A stretch of 48,358 nucleotides of DNA from Nocardia mexicana NBRC 108244 (GCF_001613165.1 NZ_BDBV01000054.1:1-48358), one strand, 5' to 3'; positions 23,182 to 31,459 are shown, counted from the stretch's first letter. Translations and numbers: made by a program. The notes: a model not told the origin generated them from the sequence alone.

Positions 23182-23854
23182 AAGTACAGGCTACAAGAAG
23201 ACCACCACAGGGTGGGGCGGACAACGGGGCCAGCTCCCATCTTCCTCATGGCCCGATGGTCTCGCTCCAGCCGAACGAGTCAAGGACCACCTACGGTGTC
23301 CGCTACGCGGTGCCCAAGGCATCCTTGACACGCCCGACCTCCGCTGAGGGGTGGCCAGTATGAGGAAGATGGGGGAGAAGCAGTCAGGGGCCGGATAGAC
23401 GACCTGTCCGGCGAGCGCTCTCTGACGTGCTGGACTCAGACTGGCACTGCGGTCGCGGCGACATTGAGCATGACACTCGAAATCGCGAACGCAGAGGCAT
23501 TGAACACCACTCGAAACGTACGGGAACCGATCATCCTCATCACCTTCCCTTCTGTGTTACCAGCCCAGCAGGCTGACAGATTCGGAACAAGGCTGAGTGC
23601 TACGGCCACCGCGACGATGGGCAGTGCCAGCCCTGGCGTTGCCACCAGTCTCAATCCAGCTATGCCAATTTACGGGAACAGCCGCAGTCTGTCCACGGCC
23701 CACCGATTTGATCGAGCATCCTTTACTTTGCCCGTACAAACGTCCGCGTATGAACCCGTATTTACCTGGACAGGCGAGGACGGTGATTGCCGAAAACCGT
23801 TGCGACGCAATGCTGTCTCCGGACATTGGCGGACAATCATGTACGTCCGAACCA
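23182..23854. other. Mostly gene-free right end of the tRNA-Arg island
   Basis: Between the antitoxin-like gene and the right att copy I find no confident gene. A 14-base inverted repeat (CCCATCTTCCTCAT at 23236-23249 and its complement at 23360-23373) brackets part of it, so the words MRKMG can be read inward on both strands. One weak membrane-protein frame is listed separately at 23436-23654. The stretch looks like eroded DNA. Confidence 0.45.
23436..23654 (-). CDS. Possible small two-helix membrane protein
   Basis: 72 residues from a TTG with only a weak upstream RBS. Two hydrophobic segments (about 7-29 and 47-71) flank a short polar loop with KVMRMIGSRTFR. Real small membrane proteins and chance GC-rich frames look alike at this size, so this is tentative. 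It lies in the poorly coding right end of the island. Confidence 0.28.
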   Translation of the reverse strand: MRLVATPGLALPIVAVAVALSLVPNLSACWAGNTEGKVMRMIGSRTFRVVFNASAFAISSVMLNVAATAVPV

Positions 23855-23897
23855 ATCAGAAGGTTGGGAGTTCGAGTCTCTCCGGGCGCGCAGTTGG
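23855..23897 (+). repeat. att direct repeat, right copy
   Basis: 43 bases identical to 17668-17710 (3' half of tRNA-Arg plus GCAGTTGG). The 5' half of the tRNA is absent, so this is an attachment-site remnant and not a tRNA gene. It marks the right end of the island. Confidence 0.88.
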
Positions 23898-23994
23898 AAG
23901 CCTCTGGTCTGCATCGCAAGGCCGGGGGTTTCTTCTTTCCCGAGATCACTGGGACGGGATTCCGCACTTCCCCTTACCTCGGGATCATAGACTG

Positions 23995-24381
23995 ATGCGC
24001 ATGGCATGCCGCATCAGTGAATTGGTGATCGACGCTGCCGATCCCGAACGGCTTGCCGCGTTTTGGGGTGAGGTCCTCGGCTACGTCGAGCTCGGCCGGG
24101 AGGACGGAAGTATCGAAATCGGGCCGCCTGATGCCGGTTTCGGCGGTCCGCAGCCCACGCTGATCCTCAGTCCCAGTGACGAACCGCGCCGTGGGAAGCT
24201 CCCGCTGCACATCGATGTCAATGCCACCGACCGTGACCAGGATGCCGAATTAGAGCGGCTGCTCGCGCTCGGTGCCGAGCCCGCCGACGTCGGCCAGACC
24301 GGCGACGAGAGCTGGCACGTGCTGACCGACCCGGAAGGTAACGAGTTCTGCCTGCTGCGTGCCCGGCTCCAGGAACTTTGA
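23995..24381 (+). CDS. VOC family protein (glyoxalase/bleomycin-resistance type)
   Basis: 128 residues from ATG 23995 (a second ATG is two codons later). A complete two-module VOC fold is visible: ISELVIDAADPERLAAFWGEVLG at the start, then PLHIDVNATDRDQDAELERLLALGA and WHVLTDPEGNEFCLL at the end, with likely metal ligands His and Glu. This form (CDD VOC_BsCatE-like or PhnB-like) is common in actinobacteria with unknown substrates. It is the first chromosomal gene right of the island. Confidence 0.82.
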   Translation: MRMACRISELVIDAADPERLAAFWGEVLGYVELGREDGSIEIGPPDAGFGGPQPTLILSPSDEPRRGKLPLHIDVNATDRDQDAELERLLALGAEPADVGQTGDESWHVLTDPEGNEFCLLRARLQEL

Positions 24382-24394
24382 CCACGCGGGGAGA

Positions 24395-25210
24395 TCACGG
24401 AACCGGGATCGGTGGTGGGGGCATGAACCCTGTCGGCCATCGGGTCTGCTCGTCGTAATAGACCGAGTCTCCGGTCCCGTCGAGGCCGTCCACCTGGGCG
24501 AGCTTCGCGCTCGCCAGGAATGCGCCGTTGAGGTTGGCGCGGTTGAGGGTTGCGCCGGTCAGGTCGGCGAAAAGTGTTGCGCCAGTGAGGTTGGCGCCGG
24601 TCAGGTTTACTCTGCGCAGATTCGGCAGGTCGACGCCGGTCGAGTGTGGTCGGCCTCGGAGTTGCAGGCCGGTCAGGCACGTATCGCTGAGGTCGATGGG
24701 GATGTCGAATCGGTCGTTGCGGGCGTCGCGGCGGCCGATCACGGTTACGGCGGTCTGGACGTCGAAGTCGAGCCGCCCGGGTTTGCCCGGCGGCCCGACG
24801 GTGCGGCACTGCCATACCGGAGACTGGCTGCGCACGAAGGAGGCGAGTACGGAGTAGATGGTCGGGTGGTCCGGCGGTGAGTCCTTGGCCAGGCGTTCGA
24901 GCAGGTAGATCGCGGCGAGGCGGGCATCCAGTTTGTCGGTGGTGAGTTGTTCCACCGCCTTCTGGAAACGGTCGGTGACGGCTGTCTGCTGCGACAGCGC
25001 GTACTGATTGTCCGTCGCCCGAAGCGACTGTCCCGAGAACCAGAGCGCGGTCAACGCCGCGATCGTCGTCGCGATCGAGGCCACGCTGGCCCAGCCCGAC
25101 CAGGCAAACACCCGGTGGATGGCCTGCGCTATCCGTTGCGGGGGAACGGTTGTGGACGGCGGAGCTTTGTCATGCCCGGTCGTAGCGGGTCGTTCCGGCC
25201 CGTTCGTCAT
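24395..25210 (-). CDS. Membrane-anchored pentapeptide-repeat protein
   Basis: 271 residues from ATG 25210, chosen because the longer frame has low-complexity N-terminal sequence; no RBS is evident, so the message may be leaderless. Residues ~30-60 hold a transmembrane helix (ASIATTIAALTALWFSG). A helical section with RLAAIYLLERLAKDSP follows, and residues ~195-235 form pentapeptide repeats of the A(D/N)Lxx type (NLTGANLTGATLFADLTG, LNRANLNGAFL). The N-terminal module with DKLDARLAAIYLLERL is typical of this actinobacterial family. Function unknown. Confidence 0.78.
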   Translation of the reverse strand: MTNGPERPATTGHDKAPPSTTVPPQRIAQAIHRVFAWSGWASVASIATTIAALTALWFSGQSLRATDNQYALSQQTAVTDRFQKAVEQLTTDKLDARLAAIYLLERLAKDSPPDHPTIYSVLASFVRSQSPVWQCRTVGPPGKPGRLDFDVQTAVTVIGRRDARNDRFDIPIDLSDTCLTGLQLRGRPHSTGVDLPNLRRVNLTGANLTGATLFADLTGATLNRANLNGAFLASAKLAQVDGLDGTGDSVYYDEQTRWPTGFMPPPPIPVP

Positions 25211-25423
25211 GGGGAGGACAGTAGCGATGGCGGGTATCGGACACGCCGAAACCACCGAAATCCGTTGGGGCACAAGGCCGATAGTCATGGCGTTCGGACA
25301 TATCTTGGTCGCCCGTCCGGGTCCGATGTGGTGGGCCTCCACGGGGTCCTGTAGGCCGCCTGCTTGCGCGCGCGGCCGCCTGCTCGTCCCGGGCGGCATT
25401 GGCGCGGTGTCCAGCTACTCCCC

Positions 25424-25456
25424 TTCGGTGGGTTGAGCTGACCTCGACCCACCGAA
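25424..25456. other. Stable hairpin in a 325-base gap
   Basis: A stem of about ten pairs (TTCGGTGGGT with ACCCACCGAA) lies in the gene-free stretch 25211-25535, about 80 bases past the stop of the leftward secreted-protein gene. There is no clear T run on either side, so it may be a terminator or simply an inverted repeat. I see nothing else in this gap. Confidence 0.4.
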
Positions 25457-25535
25457 AACGGTTACCGGGCTCGGGCGCCGTCGGCCTGTGAGGTTGTGTC
25501 GCAGGCGAAGTCGCGCCGAGCCCGGGCTTCGAGGC

Positions 25536-25766
25536 TTAGTGGCAGAGGCCGTCCGGGCCCGCGGGCTCGTAGGTTCCTGAGCCGCCGTCGCAGACGTTGC
25601 GGAGCCCGCCCGGGGCGAGCGGGTCCGCCGCCATGACGGTCGGCGAACCGGCCGTGTCCTCGATGGTGGTGGGCTCCAGGGGGACCGTGGCGGAGGCTGT
25701 GGCGGCTGTGAGGCCGCCACCGATCACCGTCAGTGCGGTCACGCAACCGGCGAATGCGTACTTCAT
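25536..25766 (-). CDS. Small secreted protein
   Basis: 76 residues from ATG 25766, preceded by AAAGGGA; an upstream ATG at 25793 adds nine residues. Residues 1-26 are a Sec signal peptide (YAFAGCVTALTVIGGGLTA, cleavage after ASA). The mature part is short and acidic with two cysteines (NVCDGG, DGLCH) that could form one disulfide. No family recognised. Confidence 0.62.
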   Translation of the reverse strand: MKYAFAGCVTALTVIGGGLTAATASATVPLEPTTIEDTAGSPTVMAADPLAPGGLRNVCDGGSGTYEPAGPDGLCH

Positions 25767-25926
25767 AAAGCTTGCAGTCCCTTTCGTCGACATCCGTGAA
25801 ATATTCCGGTTGGAATCTTCGCGTAGGGGTCGGCTCACTCGGGCCAAACTTGTCCCCGCATCTGGGGAGGTGCAGGTAGGGAGTGGGGTCGGTGGCAACC
25901 GCGACTCAGCGACCGGACGCGGGGTG

Positions 25927-26403
25927 CTATCGCGACGACCCGGTGATGGCGGTTGCGGAGGAGTTGGTGGCGTCTCGGAGGATTCGGAGGCCGGTGATGA
26001 GGCCGTCCAGTTGGTCTGGGGTCAGGAGATCGATCAGCCAGGTTTGCAGGGACGCAAGGTAATCCGGGAGGACCTCCTCGAGGCGATCCCTGCCTGCGGG
26101 GGTCAGGGACGCGTAGGCGCTGCGGCGGTCGGCGGGGTCGAGGAGCCGTTCGACGAGGCCCCAGCCGGCGAGCCGGTCGACCAGGCGGGTGACGCCGCTG
26201 GTGGAGAGTGCGGTTTGGGTGGCCAGGTCGGTCATGCGCAGGCGGTGGTCGGGGGAGCGGCTCAGGCGCATGAGGGCGTTGAGTTCGAGGCCGGAGAGGC
26301 CATGGGCTCGCCAGGTCGGTTCGACCTTGGCGAGCAGACCGCTGTTGGCCTCGAAGAGCAGGCCGGAGATGGTCAGGCGGGGGTCGTCGAACAGTTCGGA
26401 CAT
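25927..26403 (-). CDS. MarR family transcriptional regulator
   Basis: 158 residues. The winged helix is clear: LSGLELNALMRLSRSPDHRLRMTDLATQTALSTSGVTRLVDRLAGWGLVER, followed by the wing DPADRRSAYASLTPAGRDRLEE. MarR proteins usually repress a neighbouring divergent gene, here the SGNH hydrolase at 26510. The 106-base gap includes weakly symmetric ATAGTT and AACTAT arms that could be part of an operator. Confidence 0.9.
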   Translation of the reverse strand: MSELFDDPRLTISGLLFEANSGLLAKVEPTWRAHGLSGLELNALMRLSRSPDHRLRMTDLATQTALSTSGVTRLVDRLAGWGLVERLLDPADRRSAYASLTPAGRDRLEEVLPDYLASLQTWLIDLLTPDQLDGLITGLRILRDATNSSATAITGSSR

Positions 26404-26509
26404 GTGAACACCCTAGCCGATGCTTGCCGAGTAGATAGTTGACAGGAGGAATAAGTGTAAGTAACTATATGCATGAGCAACATTCCGCACAGCAAATATT
26501 GGAGCAGTC

Positions 26510-27664
26510 ATGTCGCACAACACCTGGGTCGCTGGCTTCCGGACCGGTGTCATCAGCCCGTATGAGCAGATCAAGCTCGCCGAGTCCCGCGAGTTCGGGG
26601 ACGAGACGGTGCGTCAGATCTTGCATATGGCCGGGGGTGGGAGTGCGCTTCGCGTTCGGTTGACCAACCGCTACGGCGTCACTCCGCTGTCGATCGGCGC
26701 GGCGGGCGTCGCCCTGCGCAAGTCCGGTTCGGCGATCTCTCCGGACACTTCCCGGGCGCTGACCTTCGACGGTGCGGCGACCGCGCTCATCGCTCCGGGT
26801 GCGGAACTGATCAGCGATCCGGTCGAATTGCCTGTCGCCGGAGGCGAAGACCTGATGCTGAGCCTGTACCTTCCGGAGTCGACCGGTCTGGCGACCTTCT
26901 CGCACCAGCCGAGCGAGATCTCCTATGTCGCAACGGGTAACCATGTCGACGATGTGGAATTGCCGGAGGGCCGAGAAGTTCCAGCACGATTCTTTGTGAC
27001 GGGTGTCGATGTCCTTGTATCACAAGAGGTTCCAGTGGCAGTTGCGCTGGGCGACTCCTGGTTCGAGGGCTTCGGCACGACGCCGAGCACGAACCGTCGC
27101 TCCGTCGACGCCCTGAACGCCCGCCTCACCCACGGCTGGGTGGTGAACAACGGCATCTCCGGAAACCGGCTCACCGCCGTCGAAATCGGTGAATCCGGGA
27201 CGAACCGCCTCGATCTCGACGCCCTCCAGACTCCCGGCGTCACCGACATCCTTGTGAACTTCGGCATCAACGACCTCATCCTCGGCGCGATGGGCGGTCA
27301 GCCGTCGGCGACCGCCGACGAACTGATCGCCGGGTTCACGGACCTCGCCACCCGCGCGCACGCGGCGGGCCTGCGTATCCACGCGGCCACCATCGGCCCC
27401 TACGCCGGCTGCGTCTACCCCGGCATGCCTATCGCCGAGACCCAGCCGACCCGGCACGAGGTCAACGAATGGCTGCGCACCACAGATATTTTCGACTCCC
27501 TCTTCGATGTCGACCGCGCGGTGGCCGACCCCGACCGCCCCGACTTCATCCGCCCCGAGTTCGACAGCGGCGACGGCATGCACCTCAACGACGCCGGTGC
27601 CGCGGCGATGGCGGGCACGGTCGACATCACGGCGCTGTTTCGAACAGGACCTCGAAACGCATAG
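26510..27664 (+). CDS. SGNH/GDSL-family hydrolase
   Basis: 384 residues from ATG 26510 (GGAG at -9). The SGNH blocks are all present: block I ALGDSWFEGFG with Ser183, block III NFGINDLILG with Asn, and block V DGMHLND with Asp355 and His358. An N-terminal ~165-residue beta-rich domain precedes the catalytic domain, as in actinobacterial GDSL lipases and esterases. There is no signal peptide, so it is predicted to be cytoplasmic. Substrate unknown. A terminator hairpin follows at 27721. Confidence 0.88.
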   Translation: MSHNTWVAGFRTGVISPYEQIKLAESREFGDETVRQILHMAGGGSALRVRLTNRYGVTPLSIGAAGVALRKSGSAISPDTSRALTFDGAATALIAPGAELISDPVELPVAGGEDLMLSLYLPESTGLATFSHQPSEISYVATGNHVDDVELPEGREVPARFFVTGVDVLVSQEVPVAVALGDSWFEGFGTTPSTNRRSVDALNARLTHGWVVNNGISGNRLTAVEIGESGTNRLDLDALQTPGVTDILVNFGINDLILGAMGGQPSATADELIAGFTDLATRAHAAGLRIHAATIGPYAGCVYPGMPIAETQPTRHEVNEWLRTTDIFDSLFDVDRAVADPDRPDFIRPEFDSGDGMHLNDAGAAAMAGTVDITALFRTGPRNA

Positions 27665-27720
27665 TTCCGGAGGGGTGATGTGCAGGAGCACGTCATCGAG
27701 AACGTGGTCTGTCGACGCAC

Positions 27721-27748
27721 GACCGGCTCACCGATCGGTGAGCCGGTT
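27721..27748. terminator. Palindromic terminator-like hairpin
   Basis: A 12-bp perfect arm (ACCGGCTCACC...GGTGAGCCGGT around GATC) is followed by TGTTCTG on the plus strand. It lies 57 bases after the SGNH hydrolase stop. The short T content makes a weak intrinsic terminator likely. Confidence 0.65.
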
Positions 27749-27948
27749 GTTCTGTTCGACGCAAGCCCGATCCGGTGCCGGGCAGATTCTGATGCGGTGC
27801 CGGGCAGGCTCTGCGCGCACTCACGTGGCGGAGATGGGGAGAAGTCGAAGCGCAAGGAGTGACGCACATCACTCCGGCTGTGGTCACAGCAGGCCCCGAA
27901 CCTGTGTCGAAACCGGGTGTAAGTAGCTGAACACCCGGAAGGGCGGAC

Positions 27949-28923
27949 ATGAAACTCCTGAATCGACGGTCACTGCTCCGGGTGATGGGCGCCGTGGCAC
28001 TCGTCGCGAGCAGTACCGCCGCATGTCTGGCACAGTCCGAGAAAGGACACCCCGTCGTGAATACCGTCGACGTTCTCGATTCGTACATCTCCTACACCGA
28101 CATCGGGTCCGGTGACACGCCCGTCGTCTTCCTGCACGGCAACCCGACCTCGTCGTACCTGTGGCGCAATGTGATTCCGCATGTGTCGGACAAGACCCGG
28201 GTGCTGGCGCCGGATCTGATCGGCATGGGCGCCTCCGGCAAGCCCGACAGCCCTTACCGTTTCGCCGACCACGCCCGGTATCTCGATGCCTGGTTCGAGG
28301 CACTCGACCTCGATCAGGTGGTCATCGTCGGTCACGACTGGGGTGGTGCGCTCGGCATGGATTGGGCGGCAAGGCATCCCGGTCGGGTGCGCGGTATCGC
28401 GGTGATCGAAACCTTCCTGCGCCCGGGCAAGTCCAGCGAGTCGCCGCCGCAGGCCCGGGAGCTGTTCGCCAAGTACCGCAGCGAAGAAGGGGAGCGAATG
28501 GTGTTGGAGGAGAACATGTTCATCGAATTCAACCTGCCCGCGCAGGTGACGGACCTGTCGCCCGAGGACCATGACGTCTACCGCGCACCATATCCAACTC
28601 CCGCCTCGCGCAAGCCCCTGCTGGCGTGGCCGCGGGAAATCCCTCTCGACGGCGAGCCCGCCGACGTGGTCGCCATCGTCGAGAACTACGGCCGGTATAT
28701 GGCGAGCACGCCCGAAATCCCGAAGCTGATCATGGCTTTGGAGAACGGGCAGGGTGCCGCTGCGGCGGGAGTCGAGTGGGCGGCGACCACCTTCGCGAAC
28801 GCGGAGAAGGTCTCGATCCCGCCCGCCAAACATCATGCGCCGGAGGACCGCCCGCACGAGATCGGTGCCGCGGTGGCGAGTTGGCTCGACGAGCACGCGC
28901 TGACCGGCGCCAGGGTTTCCTGA
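27949..28923 (+). CDS. Haloalkane-dehalogenase-like alpha/beta hydrolase with lipoprotein signal
   Basis: 324 residues. The domain matches class II haloalkane dehalogenases (LinB/DhaA): HGNPTSSYLWRNV with halide-binding Asn65, nucleophile Asp130 and halide-binding Trp131 in GHDWGGALG, and a C-terminal HHAPEDRPHEIG holding the base His. Such enzymes displace halide from haloalkanes to give alcohols. Unusually, residues 1-26 form an export signal with NRRSLLRV (Tat-like) and a lipobox ending at Cys26, so it should be a surface lipoprotein. A fossil of a second copy lies at 31372. RBS AAGGGCGG. Confidence 0.85.
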   Translation: MKLLNRRSLLRVMGAVALVASSTAACLAQSEKGHPVVNTVDVLDSYISYTDIGSGDTPVVFLHGNPTSSYLWRNVIPHVSDKTRVLAPDLIGMGASGKPDSPYRFADHARYLDAWFEALDLDQVVIVGHDWGGALGMDWAARHPGRVRGIAVIETFLRPGKSSESPPQARELFAKYRSEEGERMVLEENMFIEFNLPAQVTDLSPEDHDVYRAPYPTPASRKPLLAWPREIPLDGEPADVVAIVENYGRYMASTPEIPKLIMALENGQGAAAAGVEWAATTFANAEKVSIPPAKHHAPEDRPHEIGAAVASWLDEHALTGARVS

Positions 28924-29104
28924 GAAGGGTCGATCTCCCGTGTGCCATCAGTACCGCAACGGCACGGGGCGTACCTGTGGATTCCGGCCACAAGCATGCC
29001 GGAATTGGGGGAGGAGCCGTTGCAGCAACGCGGGAATCCGGGAGGCCCCGGGTGTGTGGTGTTTGTCCCGTGACGGATGCGGCCCACCGTCTCACAATGG
29101 CGGG

Positions 29105-29974
29105 ATGGACAGTGACATCGCCGAGGCGGCCGACGGCACCGCGCGTGCCGCCGAGCTCGAGTTGGTCGCCCGCGCGGTCGCCGGTGATCAGGCGGCGATC
29201 TCGCGGGTGGTCCGGAGCGTCCAGGATCCCCTGTACCGCTTGGCCCTTCGCATGACCGGCCGCCCCACCGAAGCCGAGGACGCGACGCAGGAGATCCTGC
29301 TGCGCGTCCTCGGCCGTCTCGACACCTGGCGTGCCGAGGCCAAGCTGCTGACCTGGGCCTACCGTATCGGTGTCAACTATCTGATCAACCTGCGCCGACA
29401 GTCGCCGCAGGAACGGGCCGAGCTCGACCTCGACAAGTTCGCCGACGGACTCACCAACGGGCTGTCCGCCGAGGACTACCGCGGCCCGGACGCGGCGCTG
29501 CTCTCCGGTGAGGTCCGGCTCAACTGCAGCCAGGCCATGCTGCAGTGCCTGGCCCGCGACGAACGCGTGGCCTTCGTCCTCGGCGACGTCTTCGAACTGA
29601 ACTCCGCCGAGGCCGCCTGGATCCTCGACGTCACCCCGGCCGCCTATCGGAAGCGCCTGGAGCGAGCCAAGAAACGCATAGGCGACTTCCTGAACTCGAA
29701 CTGCGGCATCGCCAACCCCAAGGCCCGCTGCCGGTGCTCGCGCCGTGTGGACACGGCAGTGGCGCGCGGCCGCGTCGATCCACGCAACCCCGCCTTCTCC
29801 ACACACCCGGTAACCGCTGGCGGCCGAACCGCCACCGCGGCAGAGGAGCAGATGATCCGCCTCCACGACGCCGCCTCCGTACTCCGCGTCCACCCGGATT
29901 ACGCTGCCCCCCAAGCCAAGATGCAGGCGATCACCAGACTCCTCGGGTCCGGAAGATTCCCTCTGCTGGAGTGA
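29105..29974 (+). CDS. ECF-type RNA polymerase sigma factor
   Basis: 289 residues from ATG 29105. Region 2 is DPLYRLALRMTGRPTEAEDATQEILLRVLGRLDTWRAEAKLLTWAYRIG and region 4 is RVAFVLGDVFELNSAEAAWILDVTPAAYRKRLERAKKRI, as in ECF sigma factors. After region 4 a ~90-residue extension begins CGIANPKARCRCSRRV, a short cysteine cluster known from a subset of ECFs that may sense redox or bind metal. No anti-sigma gene is adjacent; the next gene encodes a barstar-like protein. Confidence 0.88.
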   Translation: MDSDIAEAADGTARAAELELVARAVAGDQAAISRVVRSVQDPLYRLALRMTGRPTEAEDATQEILLRVLGRLDTWRAEAKLLTWAYRIGVNYLINLRRQSPQERAELDLDKFADGLTNGLSAEDYRGPDAALLSGEVRLNCSQAMLQCLARDERVAFVLGDVFELNSAEAAWILDVTPAAYRKRLERAKKRIGDFLNSNCGIANPKARCRCSRRVDTAVARGRVDPRNPAFSTHPVTAGGRTATAAEEQMIRLHDAASVLRVHPDYAAPQAKMQAITRLLGSGRFPLLE

Positions 29975-30013
29975 GTGCCTGCGCATTCGAGGCTTCGCAT
30001 AACCTCGCCCACT

Positions 30014-30550
30014 ATGGCAACCTTCGACCCTGACTCGGACCTGAGCCATGATCGGGCGTTCCGGTTGATGATGAACACCTCAGTGACGCTGTTCTGGCGT
30101 CCACAGGTCCTCAACGACGCCACCGACTGGCTGGAGGCGCACGGTTACCAGGTCACCTGCCTCGACGCCGCACGCTGGGCAGCTGATCGCGACCTCCATC
30201 GCGATCTCGCCGCCGTGCTCGGCTTCCCGGATTACTACGGGCGGAACCTGGAGGCGCTCAACGATTGCATGCGAGATGTCGTCGACCAGGATTACGGCTG
30301 GGCACCGGAGGCCGCCGGTCTTGTGTTGGTATTCACCAGCTTCGACGCCTTCGTGACCCGTTCACCGCGTACGGCACAGATCGTCCTCGACATCATGGCC
30401 AACCATTCACGCACCGCCGCGCTCTTCGGCCGCCGTCTCCTCTGTCTGGTGCAGAGCAATGACCCGGACATCCGGTTCGAGCCGGTCGGCGCAACCCCCG
30501 TGATGTGGAACGACGACGAATGGCTCGACTCCAGACGTCGCACCGACTAG
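30014..30550 (+). CDS. Barstar family protein (RNase inhibitor-like)
   Basis: 178 residues from ATG 30014. The barstar core is visible: CLDAARWAADRDLHRDLAAVLGFPDYYGRNLEALNDCMRDV, with the FPDYYGRNLDAL signature, and the C-terminal half completes the three-layer fold. Barstars inhibit barnase-type ribonucleases or act as immunity proteins; no RNase or toxin gene is beside it, so it could be an orphan immunity gene. It follows the sigma factor gene by 39 bases and may be cotranscribed. Confidence 0.82.
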   Translation: MATFDPDSDLSHDRAFRLMMNTSVTLFWRPQVLNDATDWLEAHGYQVTCLDAARWAADRDLHRDLAAVLGFPDYYGRNLEALNDCMRDVVDQDYGWAPEAAGLVLVFTSFDAFVTRSPRTAQIVLDIMANHSRTAALFGRRLLCLVQSNDPDIRFEPVGATPVMWNDDEWLDSRRRTD

Positions 30551-30770
30551 CGAGTCTCATCGGATGCCTCTGCCCGAGCGCGGATTTGGTAGCTGCGTCC
30601 GGTCGGCGGTGTCGACGTCTCGGAGGATCGTTCGCGTGGCTGTCAGTTCGCTGCGCTCACGAGCAACCGGAGTACCACTGCCGTACCTAAAGTCGCCAGT
30701 GCCCGGTGTGAGCTGCTCCGTCCAGCTCACGCCGGGCGCGACCGAGTACGAACGATTTTCAGGAGTGTCG

Positions 30771-31340
30771 ATGCGCAGGGTACAGACGAGCAAGCTACTG
30801 GCAGGGGCCGCTATTGCTGTTGCGGCGGTTGGCTTCTCGGTCGGCACCACGCCTTCTGCCGCCGCCGAGACCGGGTCGGCCGATGGCGTCGATGTCACCG
30901 TGACGCCGCAGAGCCCGTCCACCCTCCGGCCCGGTGGGGTGCCGATGCGCTTCACTGTCACGCTCGCAAACAACACGCCTACCGACAACCCCGCGGTGGG
31001 CCTGGTGGTGTCGCTGGGACACTGCTCGTGCAGCCCGAGCCCGGTCAAGATGATGCCCGCCGGATCGATGCGGATGCTCGACACCGGGACCAACACCTGG
31101 GGCGAGGTGCCGTATGTCGCGGAGGGCGGCGGCACCGATTTCCTCAGCCGGACCGTCGTCGCGCCGTTCCCCCTCCAGCACGGGCAGAGCATCATGTACC
31201 AACTGGAAGTGCAGCTCGACCCCGACCAGGCGGTCACCATCGGTCAGTCCGCCGTCGACGTGACCATTACTAACCCCGCCACGAGCACCGCGGTCGGCCC
31301 CACCCCCACGACCTCGCTGCCCATCACCGTCGAACCCTAG
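30771..31340 (+). CDS. Secreted beta-sandwich-like protein
   Basis: 189 residues from ATG 30771 (AGGAG at -10). Residues 1-31 are a Sec signal peptide (KLLAGAAIAVAAVGFSVG, cleavage near AAA). The mature part is Ser/Thr/Pro-rich and beta-rich, with GGVPMRFTVTLANNTPTDNPAVGLVVSLGHCSCSP and a C-terminal Thr-rich tail. The NNTP segment after a beta strand recalls the DUF11/CARDB type of extracellular Ig-like domains. Function unknown. Confidence 0.72.
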   Translation: MRRVQTSKLLAGAAIAVAAVGFSVGTTPSAAAETGSADGVDVTVTPQSPSTLRPGGVPMRFTVTLANNTPTDNPAVGLVVSLGHCSCSPSPVKMMPAGSMRMLDTGTNTWGEVPYVAEGGGTDFLSRTVVAPFPLQHGQSIMYQLEVQLDPDQAVTIGQSAVDVTITNPATSTAVGPTPTTSLPITVEP

Positions 31341-31371
31341 CGCCGAAAGCGTCGGCCGCCATCGCACCTGC

Positions 31372-31425
31372 GTGTGGCGCTCGGCATGGATTGGGCGGCA
31401 CGGTATCCCGGGCGAGTGCGGTCTG
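31372..31425 (+). pseudogene. Fragment of a second haloalkane dehalogenase gene
   Basis: About 50 bases encode ALGMDWAARYPGRVR, nearly identical to residues of the dehalogenase gene around 28346-28396 (ALGMDWAARHPGRVR), with most DNA positions matching. Nothing on either side continues the gene. It is a scar of a duplicated or deleted dehalogenase next to the SDR gene. Confidence 0.55.
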
Positions 31426-31459
31426 GTGGTGACCTTCGTGTCTCGCTGGAGGATCCGCG

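Larger units (their letters stand above)
17668..23897. mobile_element. 6.2-kb genomic island at tRNA-Arg without a visible recombinase
   Basis: Bounded by the 43-base perfect direct repeat of the tRNA-Arg 3' end. Inside are two leftward small genes (17945-18546), an XRE/TPR regulator with a SLOG protein (18823-20543), a methyltransferase, a GC-rich dispersed repeat (copy B) and a Doc-like toxin/antitoxin-type pair. There is no integrase, excisionase or transfer gene, so it is either a decayed element or a satellite that depends on a helper recombinase. Repeat B and the HRxCRxxxCPRK small protein also occur on the AICE side. Confidence 0.78.

Noticed and set aside
23857..23894. A possible second tRNA-Arg
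   Set aside because: Only the 3' half is present; it is the attachment-site remnant.
23557..23967. Reverse frame across the right att copy
   Set aside because: It includes translated tRNA sequence and crosses the island boundary, so it is a chance frame.
26435..26468. ATAGTT and AACTAT arms in the gap between the MarR and SGNH genes as an operator
   Set aside because: Arms of six bases with 22 bases between them are too weak to annotate on their own.
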